A DNA stretch of 64,000 nucleotides. It comes from Obelidium mucronatum (Eukaryota > Chytridiomycota > Chytridiomycetes > Chytridiales > Chytriomycetaceae). The notes below the pieces were generated by a model that worked only from the letters and a program-made list of their open reading frames with translations, was not told where the DNA came from and did not search any database. The translations under genes were made by a program, and so were the position numbers. The DNA is taken from NCBI GenBank assembly GCA_025765595.1, contig JAIVFH010000029.1, positions 275,071-339,070 of the forward strand. The letters are read 5' to 3'. How positions within the stretch are numbered: position 1 is the stretch's first letter; every line of letters starts with the position of its first letter. Of this stretch, positions 33,598-43,805 are shown one piece after another.

Positions 33598-34596
33598 TTA
33601 ATAAACACAAAAGGAGCAAAAAAAGGCATAGCAAGTTTTGTTATCGTGAAAGCCGACTGTGGTCAATACTTCCCACAGTCTTTCTTCCATCTGTTCTAAA
33701 GATTCAGGACGAATATTGACTCTCGACGGTACCACTGCATCATTGGGGGGGCCACAAGGCTTCCTTCCACAACCAAGCCTGCGGTCAATCTCACAGGCTT
33801 CATCCACAGTAAAATGCTCCAGACTTTCAAGCCGGCCAAAGGAGAGTGGGATTCTCGGGGGCTTCATGTTGTTGTTATCGACAAACAAGCACATCAACGC
33901 ACTCAACCCCCCCAACTCGAAAGGCAGGGGTCCTGTCAGCTGGTTGCAATCTAGTTTGAGAGAAGTCAAACGTTTCAGGTTTCCGATCTCTGGTGGGATC
34001 TCGCCCGTTAAACAGTTTTTGTAGAGATGCAGCGTCTGCAACCTGCGTAGGTTTCCGAGCGAGGGAGGGATAGGGCCCGAGATGGTAGTTTCGTGGATGC
34101 TGAGACGCGTGAGGCTGGACAGGTTTCCCAGCGAAAGAGGGATGGACCCGTTCAGTTCGGTGCCACTCAGTTCCAGCGACTCGAGCCGCGCCAGTTCGCC
34201 AAGCGCCTCGGGCAGCGGGCCAGCGAAGCCGCAGTTGGCCAGACTGAGGCGCGTCAGCAGCGCCAGGCGCGCGATCGTCGGCGGCAGCGGCAGCGGCAGC
34301 GCGCCAGAGTTCACCGCACCGCGCCAAGCAATCGCGCGCAGATGAAGTCGGGCGCCGAGCGCCGCTGCCGCCATGAAGTCCGGCGCGCGCAGCCACAGCG
34401 CGTCCAGGGCCGCGGGCCGCGTCGACTCCGGCGAGGCACAAGCGGGCGCAAGGCGGCGTACGGCTTGGCGCGCAAAGCAGCGGTCGCTCAGCACGACCTG
34501 CAGGCGGGTACTCAGGCGTCGCAGGACCAGCGTCTGCGCGGGTTCGACCCAGACAAAGATTAAGTGGATCAGTTCGGGCGGGAGGCGCTCGATCAT
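33598..34596 (-). CDS. F-box plus plant-type LRR protein
   Basis: A single exon of 332 codons. The N-terminus MIERLPPELIHLIFVWVEPA is F-box-like (LPxE...IF). From about residue 110 to 245, six 24-residue leucine-rich repeats follow the plant-specific pattern LxxLxxLxLxxNxLxGxIPxxLGN, for example LNGSIPLSLGNLSSLTRL and LTGEIPPEIGNLKRLTSL. The protein ends in a Cys-containing tail. This repeat class is common in plants and amoebae and is found in some chytrids. Likely an SCF ubiquitin-ligase adaptor, by family logic. The first 400 bp are far richer in GC than the LRR part, with Ala/Arg-rich codons such as RRLAPACA. It is intact, unlike its relative at 24242-25216. Confidence 0.7.
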   Translation of the reverse strand: MIERLPPELIHLIFVWVEPAQTLVLRRLSTRLQVVLSDRCFARQAVRRLAPACASPESTRPAALDALWLRAPDFMAAAALGARLHLRAIAWRGAVNSGALPLPLPPTIARLALLTRLSLANCGFAGPLPEALGELARLESLELSGTELNGSIPLSLGNLSSLTRLSIHETTISGPIPPSLGNLRRLQTLHLYKNCLTGEIPPEIGNLKRLTSLKLDCNQLTGPLPFELGGLSALMCLFVDNNNMKPPRIPLSFGRLESLEHFTVDEACEIDRRLGCGRKPCGPPNDAVVPSRVNIRPESLEQMEERLWEVLTTVGFHDNKTCYAFFCSFCVY

Positions 34597-34933
34597 TATT
34601 TGTGTAATGGAATTTCAAATTTGAACACATACGAATTCCCCGCTTCAACCTCAACTCTGGGTAACCATTTTCACACTAACGGTATTAAACAAGTTATTTT
34701 ACAAGTTATACGATTTATTTTCGCCTGAATAATGCTGAAGCAGTTGACAAGATCGCAGCAAAGCTAAAGGAGTCTCTCATCATTCATGTTACCTGAAGCA
34801 AAACCCAAAACTGTCCTCTTTTCCATTGAAAATCGCGGTATAAATCGATGGCCGGATGTTGTGGAATCCAAAGTCAAACCCCCCAATTTTTTGATTGGTA
34901 GAATCCCTATCACCAAACCCCAACCAACAAATC

Positions 34934-36354
34934 ATGGCCGTGAAAAAGTCCGCAGGAGGCGGAAAGAACAAAAAGAAGGGTGGGAAAATGTCGGCCAAGA
35001 AAGGAAAGGCCAAAGAGAACGAGGAGGAAGTTGCCGCTTTAAAAGCCGCAGCGGTCAAGAAGGTCAAGGCTGACTACCCAATACAATGCAAGAAGTTCAT
35101 ATCGGAACCGTTGCAACTGGTTGTAAAGCGAATCGATAAAGCTATTCAAGCAATGGAAGACATTGATAAGGTGAGAGTTTCTGAAAACCCTTGACATCCA
35201 GATTTACAGTTGCTCCTTCATTCAATGACCACCTCACTTATCAATACCCCAACCAACTATCCCTATTACTTCTTTTAAAAAATTGTGAAACGCACACATA
35301 GATTATCATCACTTCTTATTCTCTGATTCCAAATGAAATCTGGGCGCTATACTACACGTTCGAAACGTACACATACCTCACATCACTCTGCCTCTGGACT
35401 TCCCCCATCGATGCTCGGGGTCTCGACGCGATCGCGAAATTTGTTATCAACCATCCAACAATCACAATCCTCCACCTAATTGACTGCAAAATCACGCCAA
35501 CAATGACTCCTCATTTAGCCCACATTGCAAAAGATTCTAAAACCTTGACATCGCTGGTCCTGGATCATAACGGACTGGGAAGTCTGGGAGCTGTGAATGT
35601 ATTTATGGGGATTAGGGCAAACCCAGCAAGTCCTGGAATCTTGAAAAATCTTAGCATGAGATATTGTGATGTTGGATCTAAAGCTGCAGAAGCCATTGCA
35701 ATGACTATTGCGTCCAATACTGGACTCATGTAACTTGTGCTTTATTTAACTTATTTTTTTCATGTACATATCTTGAATGACAACTGTCAGCTAACCCCAT
35801 AAAAATGTCGCAGAGACATTGACTTAAGCGGCAACACAATTGGCGACGACGGACTCCCAACAATCGCCAAAGCCCTTTCCTCAAACACCACGCTCAAGAA
35901 CCTGCGTCTAAGTGCCAACAATATCCAGAATCGAGAAATGGGATACACCAGCTCCTATCAACCGCCACCTGGAGTTACATTACAAATCCAGCAACAACAA
36001 CAACAACAGCTTCGAAGTCCTACCAGTCCCGTGAACCCATTGGCTCTCAATACGAGTATCAATACGCTGTGTTCGATTCTAGGGCAAGAGAATACGGGAT
36101 TGGCGTTGCTGGATTTAACTGGGAATCATATAGGACCGAATGGTGGACAGGCTATTCTTGAGCTGTTGAAGCAAAAGAAGCCGCAAGCTCAAGGGAAACG
36201 ATGTGAAGCGTTGCAGGTGGAAATATCGGAACGCATGGGCGATGAAATGTATGGAGATGTGTGTGATTTAAATGACGTGATGGATGAATTGGCGAAAAAG
36301 AATGCGAAAGGGTCTGGAAAGAAAGGGGGGAAAGGGAAGAAGGGAAAAAAATAA
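34934..36354 (+). CDS. RI-type leucine-rich repeat protein with basic termini
   Basis: Three exons: 34934-35170, 35302-35729 and 35814-36354. The start MAVKKSAGGG opens a lysine-rich N-terminus. The middle has ribonuclease-inhibitor-type repeats: LTSLVLDHNGLGSLGAV, ILKNLSMRYCDVGSKAAEA, IDLSGNTIGDDGLPTIAKAL and LALLDLTGNHIGPNGGQAIL. A poly-Gln run (QIQQQQQQQL) and a lysine/glycine tail (GSGKKGGKGKKGKK) close the protein. Proteins of this shape occur in axonemes and in regulatory roles across flagellated eukaryotes, but I cannot assign an orthologue. The highly basic ends could bind nucleic acid or microtubules. Confidence 0.65.
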
Positions 36355-36494
36355 AAAAAATAAAGAATTTAATTATTATAGGGTCCAAATAAGTGAATAA
36401 AGTATAGCCTCGTATAACTTTATTTTTCGTTTCGCACTCCCAATTCTTTTTCTTTCCTCCAAGGGTAGCATATTTTTCTCACTTCACGAACAAC

Positions 36495-38689
36495 TTATAA
36501 AGGAACTGTTTTTACGGACTCTGTAACGTTCACAGTATTGCTTGAATTACCAGTCTTTCCTGCCGTGGTGTTTTTTAATCCTCTTGAACTCTCCATCAAA
36601 TCGCTTCTGTGCAGGACAACTTTCATAACAATCAGACCGAAAGTAACTAAATGCAGCAAAACCAAGCTAAGCATTCCAGCTACTGATTGTGCAGTAATAT
36701 TCGGTCTGTCTTCTTCGCTGACAGAATTGGCCTCGGCCGTCAGTTTCACTATTGCGGTTGTAGAAAAAGCAATGCAAAGAACAGAAGTTAGGGTACCGAA
36801 TTGAAGAATAATTCGGAACTTTGGAGTAAGTGGAATGTTAATATCCTGATAAATCTTGCTCAAGAACCGATAGAAAGTGATCAATGAGAGAATATCAAGA
36901 ACCATCAAATGAACCGCCGACCACGTTTGACAAATATAAAGAGCCAAATATTTGATTGGGTGATTAGGTGCACTGAGGATATGAACTCCGAGAAAACCAA
37001 AACTTGGTGCAGTAAAAGAAAGTGGTGAAGTGTAAAACAGTCCCTTAACTAACCAATGGGTCTTTGGCCAGACTTCTTCAACGAGCTCGCGATTTCGAAC
37101 ATAAACGAATGATATGTATGAAATGCACCAAATATTTTGAAAGATGTGGACGAACGTAAACATTTTGATCGAAAATGCTGTACATGTGTTTGCCCACAAG
37201 CATTCAATAGATTGCGCCCACAATGCTGTGCCAAATAGATCTATAATCGTCAAGCAGATCAAGCAGCTGACAAGAGATATGTTGAAGGGTGTCAAAAGAC
37301 CTCGCAATGTACTTCTGCCCCGTTCTACAAAATAAATGTATGAGACGGTCCCTATCATCATCACAATGGCTCCAGTAGTAATTGTTCCGTAATATGCTAT
37401 GTACCCTTTGGGTTGGTATTCTGCGATATCAGGGCAGCGGTTGATGGCACTTTTGACCTCCCACTCAAGTGACCCATAATGTATGAGTTGATAAAATACT
37501 CTATAACTGTAGGTAGAGTTTCTTTGGTCGCAAACTCGACTGATGATATTCAGTTTAGTTCTCGACTCTTGCGAGACGAGCCACACCAATTCGTGGCCAG
37601 TTATAAGATCCCCATTCTCTCCAGACAAAAAATTTTTCTCTGTCAAACTTCCCAAATATTTCATGCATATGGAAGCCGCCGCTTCTCCATTCAAGGCTAT
37701 TACGGATTTGGTTTGCGTCAGTCGATTAATATACACTTTAAATATTCCTTGGATACGGTTGATGCTGTAGATAGGACGAGAGAAGTTTGTCAGGGACCCT
37801 GTGGAAGATTATGAAGATTTTTCGTGTAAAAAAATGGAAATTGAGAATTTTTTGTACCGTTACACAACCGCGAAAACGTGGCCAATTGATGTTCTGGGCG
37901 TTGGAAAGTTAGCCAGTCCAACACCGCGTCCGAAGTAGGGGAGTTGTAATTTGCATCATTGTTGAATGTTTCGTAAGTTGATATGTCTCTTTGGCTCAGA
38001 CAATTCGCGACGTGTTTTTGTACCACTGGATCGAAGCGAATCTTTGAATCCATTTCATGTAGCGTAGTAGACAAATTTTGGGTTGATAATTCACTTGTTG
38101 AGCACACAATAGTAAGGAATTCTACTTGGTTCGCAATTGATTGGTTCTTGATCCATGCAATCGTCGGATCTCCCAGCAGATTGGCTGGATTGGGAACTAA
38201 TTCTGTAGGACCTTCATTCAAACACCTATCGACTGCTTTCTGAATCGCTGGACGAAATTTCGAACAGGTCTTGTAATACGACAAAGTTTGGCGATAGATA
38301 TCACGACTGACATCCTGGCAAAATAGTGTTGCAAATCGCAGTTGTATTTCTTCCGAGCTCTTGTCAAACGAGTCGCAGCATTTTGGAGTGACAACGTTCA
38401 TGGTGCATACCAAGTCTTGGCTGTATAGGGGCGGATAGAGCGGAATTGAAGGTATACATTCCTGCATCTCAGTTTGAACTTTCATATCGAGAAAAAATGT
38501 CTGGTTCATGAGTTGAAAGAGAATTGCTTTGCGCGCTGCAGGAAGATGGGTTTCAGCGCATATCTCGTCAATCGCCTTGATTTGAGTCGGAACGGATTGC
38601 GAATTAAACCACCAAACACTCGCATTCGATAAAGGAGTGAATCTTGTAAAACTGGTGTAAGCATTCGTGACGAAGACAGATGAGTTCAT
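36495..38689 (-). CDS. Receptor-like protein E: five W-Q-Q-C repeats plus seven TM helices
   Basis: Two exons, 38689-37858 and 37798-36495, joined by the same phase-1 intron seen in B-D (59 bp), giving about 711 residues, the same length as A. The start MNSSVFVTNAYTSF aligns with the family. Repeats: ASVWWFNSQSVPTQ, a degenerate second (SFDKSSEEIQ), TIAWIKNQSIANQ, VLDWLTFQRPEHQ and ELVWLVSQESRTK. The membrane half holds TPFNISLVSCLICL, FVYVRNRELVEEVWP, SPLSFTAPSF and VLDILSLITFYRFL and a Ser/Thr-rich tail. No frameshift, so with A it is one of two apparently functional members. It lies 20 kb from the main cluster, next to Sec20. Confidence 0.7.
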
Positions 38690-38765
38690 TGTTCAAATTA
38701 TTTCGATTTTTTCGGCCATTGTTGACTATGAAGTCATTGTAATGCTATTGTTTATTCAGATTCGA

Positions 38766-39657
38766 TTATAATTCGTTGTGATACATGTGATTGGTGTTGT
38801 GGGAATGGTGCTTGGACGCAACCGTTGTTGTTACAGTTTTGGCTGCTGATGCGACTGTAGTGGTGATGGACTTGATGGTCGCCAATGGTAAATCATTCTT
38901 TTTTCCAATAAGCATGGAAAGGCCCGGTATCCAAGTACGCTTCCAGACAATGTAAAGGACAACTAGCAGAAAGACGCCGAACCCGCCAAATAACACAAGC
39001 TTATCCATAATGCTTCCGCGGTGAATTTCTTTCAGAATGTTTGAGGACAATGACAGGACAGATTCATATGTCGTATACTGAGCCCGAGTCTTCTCCAGCA
39101 TTTGAGTTGATGCTTCCAGTGCCTGAACGGCCGCCACACTTTTTTCCACTTCATCCTGCATCATTTTGGCAGCTTCGCGCATGGATTCGGTCAAGTCATT
39201 TGCTGCCATTTTCGCTTGTTCAACTTTTTGGTGTGCACTTCGATCGTTGTTTGGTTTCGGAGAAGATAAAAGCTGCTGGCGTTCGTCCCGCTTTCTCAAA
39301 TTTTCAGACTCTTTTAGAGTAAGTTTCGCTTTTCTGATTGAAGTTCGAAGGCTGTTGGTGTTTAGACTTAGAGTTAGCAGACGACGGGATATTTTGCTAG
39401 ACGACCCAACTCCACAAAGCGCCCTTCTATGTCATTGATGCGCTCCTTTTCTACAATGTCTGATTCGTCGCATTCTAATCGGAGTTCCTATTTGTTTTGT
39501 GAGTAGGTCTATTTGAGGAAGTTTAAGGCCTCACTTTTAGATCATCCAGGGCTGAAGTTACCGTTCTCTGAACTTTATCAAGGTGCAGCTGAGAAGTTGA
39601 TTGGGCGAGATCTTTCGTAGCTTGACACAGAAGGGATTCAATCGATTCAACACTCAT
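38766..39657 (-). CDS. SEC20: Sec20/BNIP1-type SNARE, one frame break
   Basis: Start MSVESIESLLCQ at 39657. Exon 1 ends at DDLK (GTGAGG), and exon 2 begins ELRLECDES. Near 39405 the frame must shift by one base to pass from EGRFVE to GSSSKISRRLL, the same kind of single-base break seen in ETF beta and YHM2. From 39299 the protein is typical Sec20: a SNARE helix (TESMREAAKMMQDEVEKSV, TQMLEKTRAQYTTYESVL), then DKLVLFGGFGVFLLVVLYIV as a tail anchor followed by WKR. A lumenal tail rich in Thr/His ends NHMYHNEL, and HNEL resembles an ER-retrieval H/KDEL signal as in yeast Sec20. Role: Golgi-to-ER retrograde fusion. Confidence 0.75.
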
Positions 39658-39680
39658 GGATTTTCAGTATTTATTGAACA

Positions 39681-40072
39681 ATGAGATCTCAGCTGTCAGC
39701 TGTCTTTCAGCGCCTCAACTATCGCGGGTTTTCCTCAACAAAGTCTGTTCTAAAAACAAACGAAGGACCGTTGCTGACGCTGTATACCCGAAAGTACTGC
39801 GGGTTGTGTGAGGACGCAAGGTAGCAGTACCCTTCAACTTGACGACTGCTTCCTTTCGTCTTATGTTAATTCACAGAGACAACATTCTTTCTCTTCGTCA
39901 TGAATTCAAGTTTCAATTTGAGACAGAAGATATCGACAGCCCTACAAACAAGCAGTGGAAGGAACAATACAATTATGAAGTCCCCGTTCTCCACATTAAC
40001 GAAAAACCCGCCTTTATGAACGCAGTACCAATAGAAGCTCTTTCGGAGATTCTGAAAGTTTTGGCTCAATAA
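39681..40072 (+). CDS. Mitochondrial glutaredoxin-like (DUF836/C5orf63 type) protein
   Basis: Two exons, 39681-39820 and 39877-40072, give about 111 residues. A basic, Ser/Arg-containing N-terminus (MRSQLSAVFQRLNYRG) looks like a mitochondrial presequence. LTLYTRKYCGLCEDAR carries the CxxC redox motif on the first helix of a thioredoxin fold, and VPVLHINEKPAF is the cis-Pro loop. The family is that of yeast YDR286C and human C5orf63. Its start codon is only 23 bp from that of Sec20 on the opposite strand. Confidence 0.8.
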
Positions 40073-40259
40073 ATGAATAAGGCTTTGTAAGCCTCAACGT
40101 TATGTTATAACAGAGCTCACTATCAATAGGACTCTAGGAGTATATCATGGTAGATTTACAGTTCAGTGTTAGACACAATCATTCTGAAACATGCTGAAAC
40201 AACATGAGGAATAGAAAATAGATTGCTCCCAAAATATTTATAAAATATCAACCAAAAAC

Positions 40260-41463
40260 ATGGCCTCTCGTAAATTCCCATGGGCTGCCGGGATCATCCT
40301 GCTGTTTCCTCTTGCGACATTATTTACTTACATCGGAATGACATCCAATGGCAGTAGTAGCCACCATGTAAGAGGCTAGATCAAATTCTGATGTTCAAGA
40401 CTTCTAATTCACTCATGAACCAAAAAAACCACACTTCAACGGCTTTAGACTGAAGTCCAATCAGGACTGTTTTCACTTGAAGCGATCAAGCAAGGCATGA
40501 GCAGCAAGGTGTGGGCCGACAACCAAGCTGAAGCCGCACGGAAGGTGTGGGACACCGCAACCAAGATGTCCAACGAAGACGGGGCGCTTATGGATGGCTT
40601 CAAGCTGTACTCTCTGTTCCCAGAAACATTCAACTGCGACAAGAACTTCTTCCGAAGGTGGGGTGTGACTCTCACTTTGAGTGGCTCATCATCAATCAAA
40701 TTTCCTTGAAAATTAACGACACAACCAAAAACAGAATCGGAAGCGAGGGTGATGGTGGTAAATGGAGTTGTGGAGAGTTTTTTAAACCAAAAGAGAACGA
40801 TTGCGTTGCTGTTTCGCTTGGGTCGAACGGCCAATTCGACTTTGAAGAGTCGATTTTGCAACACACAAACAACCAATGCACGGTAATGAGTTTTCCTACA
40901 TTTCAGCGGATCCACATTCTTCTAAACATATTTTTATTGCAATAGATTTATACATTCGATTGCACCGGAACCTGGAAGCCGCCTCACGAGAACATCAAGT
41001 TCAATTCTTGGTGCTTAGGCAAAGATCAAGTCATTGACGGCAGAATTTATAAGTCCTGGGACACGATTACTGCTGATTTGGGAATCAAGCATGTCGACTT
41101 TTTCAAGATTGATATTGAGGTTCGTTGTCTTCCTTGCAAGAAAAATATTATGAAACTAAAGGGGAAGAAATTCAGGGTTTCGAGTGGGTTGCGATGCCAA
41201 CAATTCTCGAAAACTGGGGAAAAAATAAGGGGGTCATGCCGAAACAAATCAGCATTGAAATGCACTTTTGGAACTCTCCAGCGGGAACTCTTCCAAAATA
41301 CCAAACGATTCAAACAGCAAACGGTCCAAACTTTTTGCACCCCATCGTTAACTTTTTTAAAGCGTTCTATGATGCCGGATATCACGTTGCGGCAACTGAA
41401 TACAACCCCCAAAGTAGTCCAGCAGGTTGTTGTCAGGAGTACACGTTTGTGAAGGCTGATTAA
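40260..41463 (+). CDS. METTL24/FkbM-type methyltransferase, membrane-anchored
   Basis: Five exons: 40260-40367, 40449-40657, 40744-40882, 40946-41119 and 41176-41463, all in phase. A short N-terminal anchor (GIILLFPLATLFTYI) suggests a type II membrane protein with the catalytic part in the secretory lumen. SLGSNGQFDFE is the SAM-binding motif I, and DFFKIDIEGFEW matches the (K/R)xDIEGxE motif shared by METTL24-like and FkbM methyltransferases. Cys residues (FNCD, WSCG, QCT, DCTG) would suit a lumenal domain. The substrate is unknown; sugar or small-molecule O-methylation is typical of relatives. Confidence 0.7.
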
Positions 41464-41555
41464 GGTTAAATTACGGTGTCATTTCGCTTGAACTTCAATA
41501 AATTCTTTCTCCTTTTATATTTATTTGCAACTTTCGATTTCACAAGTTCCACAAC

Positions 41556-42236
41556 GATGGACAAGCTGATCCAGCTATTCACTCTATATACTCCCCTATT
41601 GCAGAATGCGCCAAGGTAATACTTTGATCAAACACCAAAATGTCGGGATAGTAAAGAAACACGCAAGGGCAATTGTATTTCGTTGAGTTCGTTTGTTACA
41701 GGGAGCCAATTTCTCGTAGTCTCGTTAACATAAATACAAAATTGATACAATAGAACCGTTACGATACTATCGATCTTCAGCCGGTTCATTGTCTCCTCAA
41801 TCGAATATAATGCTTATTGTTGCGTCGACTCCGATTTTGCCGGATCGCCTATTACTGAACGCCAAAAAAGTCAAGGCGCCCTTTCAATGTATACTTGGTA
41901 GTCTCTGCAACGAGCCTCATTGGAACCGATATTTGCAATATAATTCTATCATCAAGTTGCATTACCTGTTATATAGCGGAAAACTGTCTCTCCCTCAGTT
42001 CAAGAGTATATTCAAGGGTTTCATACGTTGCTTTCTTGTACATAAGAGGCACCACAGTTCTCCATGATAGATTTCCAGATTATTTCGAGCTGATTCAATT
42101 TCTGATTTTATGCATATCGCCAATCGCCTTTGTTTCTCATCTCGTTGCTTGCACTTGCGGTTATAACCGATACGCCTACAACGCTGGAGAGTTTGATTAC
42201 CTACCAAAAAGTATTCTTGCTGTTTTTGTGTGAGGC
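41556..42236 (+). pseudogene. Decayed copy of the five-repeat/7TM family
   Basis: At 41556 an ATG opens MDKLIQLFTLYTPLLQNAP, matching the family start (.F...F..YTPLTNQS). The repeats are gone. From about 41990 a reading frame gives YVAFLYIRGTTVLHDRFPD and then CISPIAFVSHLVAC, which aligns with SYVRSESLVHLIWPTT and SPIVFLAPI of the third and fourth membrane helices. The TM1-2 and TM5-7 parts are not recognisable. Intermediate sequence has multiple stops. This is a strongly eroded relic with a large internal deletion. Confidence 0.5.
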
Positions 42237-42269
42237 TGTCGCAGGGGGGTGTATCTGATACTCCTTAAT

Positions 42270-42310
42270 GTGGAGTGTTTATAACCGCCTTCACGCGGTA
42301 TATATACAAA
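42270..42310. repeat. Single copy of the GC-rich palindrome between genes
   Basis: AACCGCCTTCACGCGGTATA is a variant of the ACCGCCGAAGGCGGT element found in the YHM2 and ETF-beta introns; the stretch 42237-42540 holds nothing else that I recognise. Confidence 0.5.
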
Positions 42311-42540
42311 AAACTGAATATTACTTTAACAAAAAAAAAAATGGAAGCAAATAAGGCTGACAAATTTTGAGAACATTCTTGTTTGAGTTTCATAAAAGCG
42401 ATTCTCTTTTGCGATTTTTGATTTTTTGATTTCTGATTTTCTGATTTTTTTTCTTTGTATTTCCTAAATTGATTTGTCTGAAGACAAACAAAGAAAGAAA
42501 GAAGTCACCAATAAAATGGAAAAGAGAAAGTCGATTGTCG

Positions 42541-43557
42541 ATGGAACCAAGATGCGACAGGTTTCTTTGCTCTTTTTTTGATGATGCGATTTGGACTGAA
42601 CAACTACGAAAAAAGTATCTCGCCGAATTCGTCGGAACTTTTCTCCTCGTCTTCTTTGGCACAGCATCCGTTTCAAGCGCAGCAATTTCAGGAGCTTTAG
42701 TTGGCCTTGGCCAAGTAGCAACAGTCTGGGGATGTGGCGTGGCTCTGTCAATCTACTGCGTAGGGCACATTAGCGGGGCACACTTGAATCCAGCTGTGAC
42801 TCTTGCCTTTGCAGTATGGGATTCTTTCCCATGGTCGAATGTGATTGGATACGTTGTAGCTCAGTTTCTGGGGTCTCTTTGCGCTGCTGGGCTGAACTGG
42901 GGTCTCTATTCAACAAGCGTTGCACGATTCGAAGAAGCGAATGGGATTATTCGAGGAGCTCCTGGGTCGGAGAAATCAGCGCTTATCTTTGGAGAGGTAA
43001 ATGATTGATTGGGAATGAGTCTGTTTTGGTTTCTACGTCCGTCTGACGCCACAAACCCATTCTAGTACTTTCCAAACCCGGGGACATATACCATTCCAAA
43101 AGGATCCACAGCAGCCGAAATTATTTCTATCCAATCATTCATCTCAGTCGGCCTTGCATTCACCGCCGAACTTGTGGGAACCGCGCTTCTCATGTTCATC
43201 ATCCTCGCTCTGATTGACCCGAAAAACAGTTCCGTGTCGCCGAAAGCTGTTCCAGCATTAATCGGAATGACGGTTGCAACTCTGATTTCTGTCTTGGCGC
43301 CGATATCTCAAGCTGGATTCAACCCTGCACGTGATTTTGCGCCCAGGATTGTTGCTCTTGCGTGTGGCTGGGGAAGTAAAGTTGCGCTTCAAGATGGGTT
43401 TTGGGTTTTTATTTTGGGGCCGATTGTTGGGGCGCAAGTTGGAGCGGCTTTGCACTTTGGGCTGTATAAGGCTGATTTTGAGAGGTCTAGTAAAGTGGGG
43501 GTTGCTAGGGAAGAGACTGAGTCATCAGCGGCGGCTGCAGAAGCCGGTCGCGTTTGA
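42541..43557 (+). CDS. Aquaglyceroporin (MIP family channel)
   Basis: Two exons, 42541-42996 and 43076-43557, phase 0. Both channel motifs are present: SGAHLNPAVTLAFAVWDS and SQAGFNPARDFAPRI. The Asp after the second NPAR is the mark of glycerol-conducting members (GlpF type), so glycerol transport or osmotic adaptation is likely. Six TM segments are evident, starting YLAEFVGTFLLVFFG. The start at 42541 (MEPRCDRFLCSF) gives the family-like lead EQLRKKYLAEF. A different first exon starting at 42516 and splicing within the same stretch is possible. The C-terminus is Ala/Glu-rich. Confidence 0.88.
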
Positions 43558-43805
43558 ACAGGCACAACTTTTGGTTTTTGAATTTTGATGTAGAGGAAGA
43601 GATTAGAAATAAATGTAATTTATCTATCGAATAATTGCAAGAATGCGCATTTTCTGATTATTCAAGGAACCGTATCTGTGGGAAGTTTGATCTGTAATTT
43701 TGGAAATAAGCGACACCCCTTGTTTCCCAAATCGCGGCACTTGAAAAAAAAAACATACGCAAGAAAAAAAACTCTGTGAGAAAGAGAACTGCAGATTCAA
43801 AACCA

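Noticed and set aside
33598..34596. Plant contamination suggested by plant-type LRRs
   Set aside because: Three related genes lie among fungal genes on one continuous sequence with the same compact style.
40260..41463. DNA or rRNA methyltransferase
   Set aside because: N-terminal membrane anchor and KIDIEGFEW motif fit METTL24/FkbM-like enzymes, not nucleic-acid methyltransferases.
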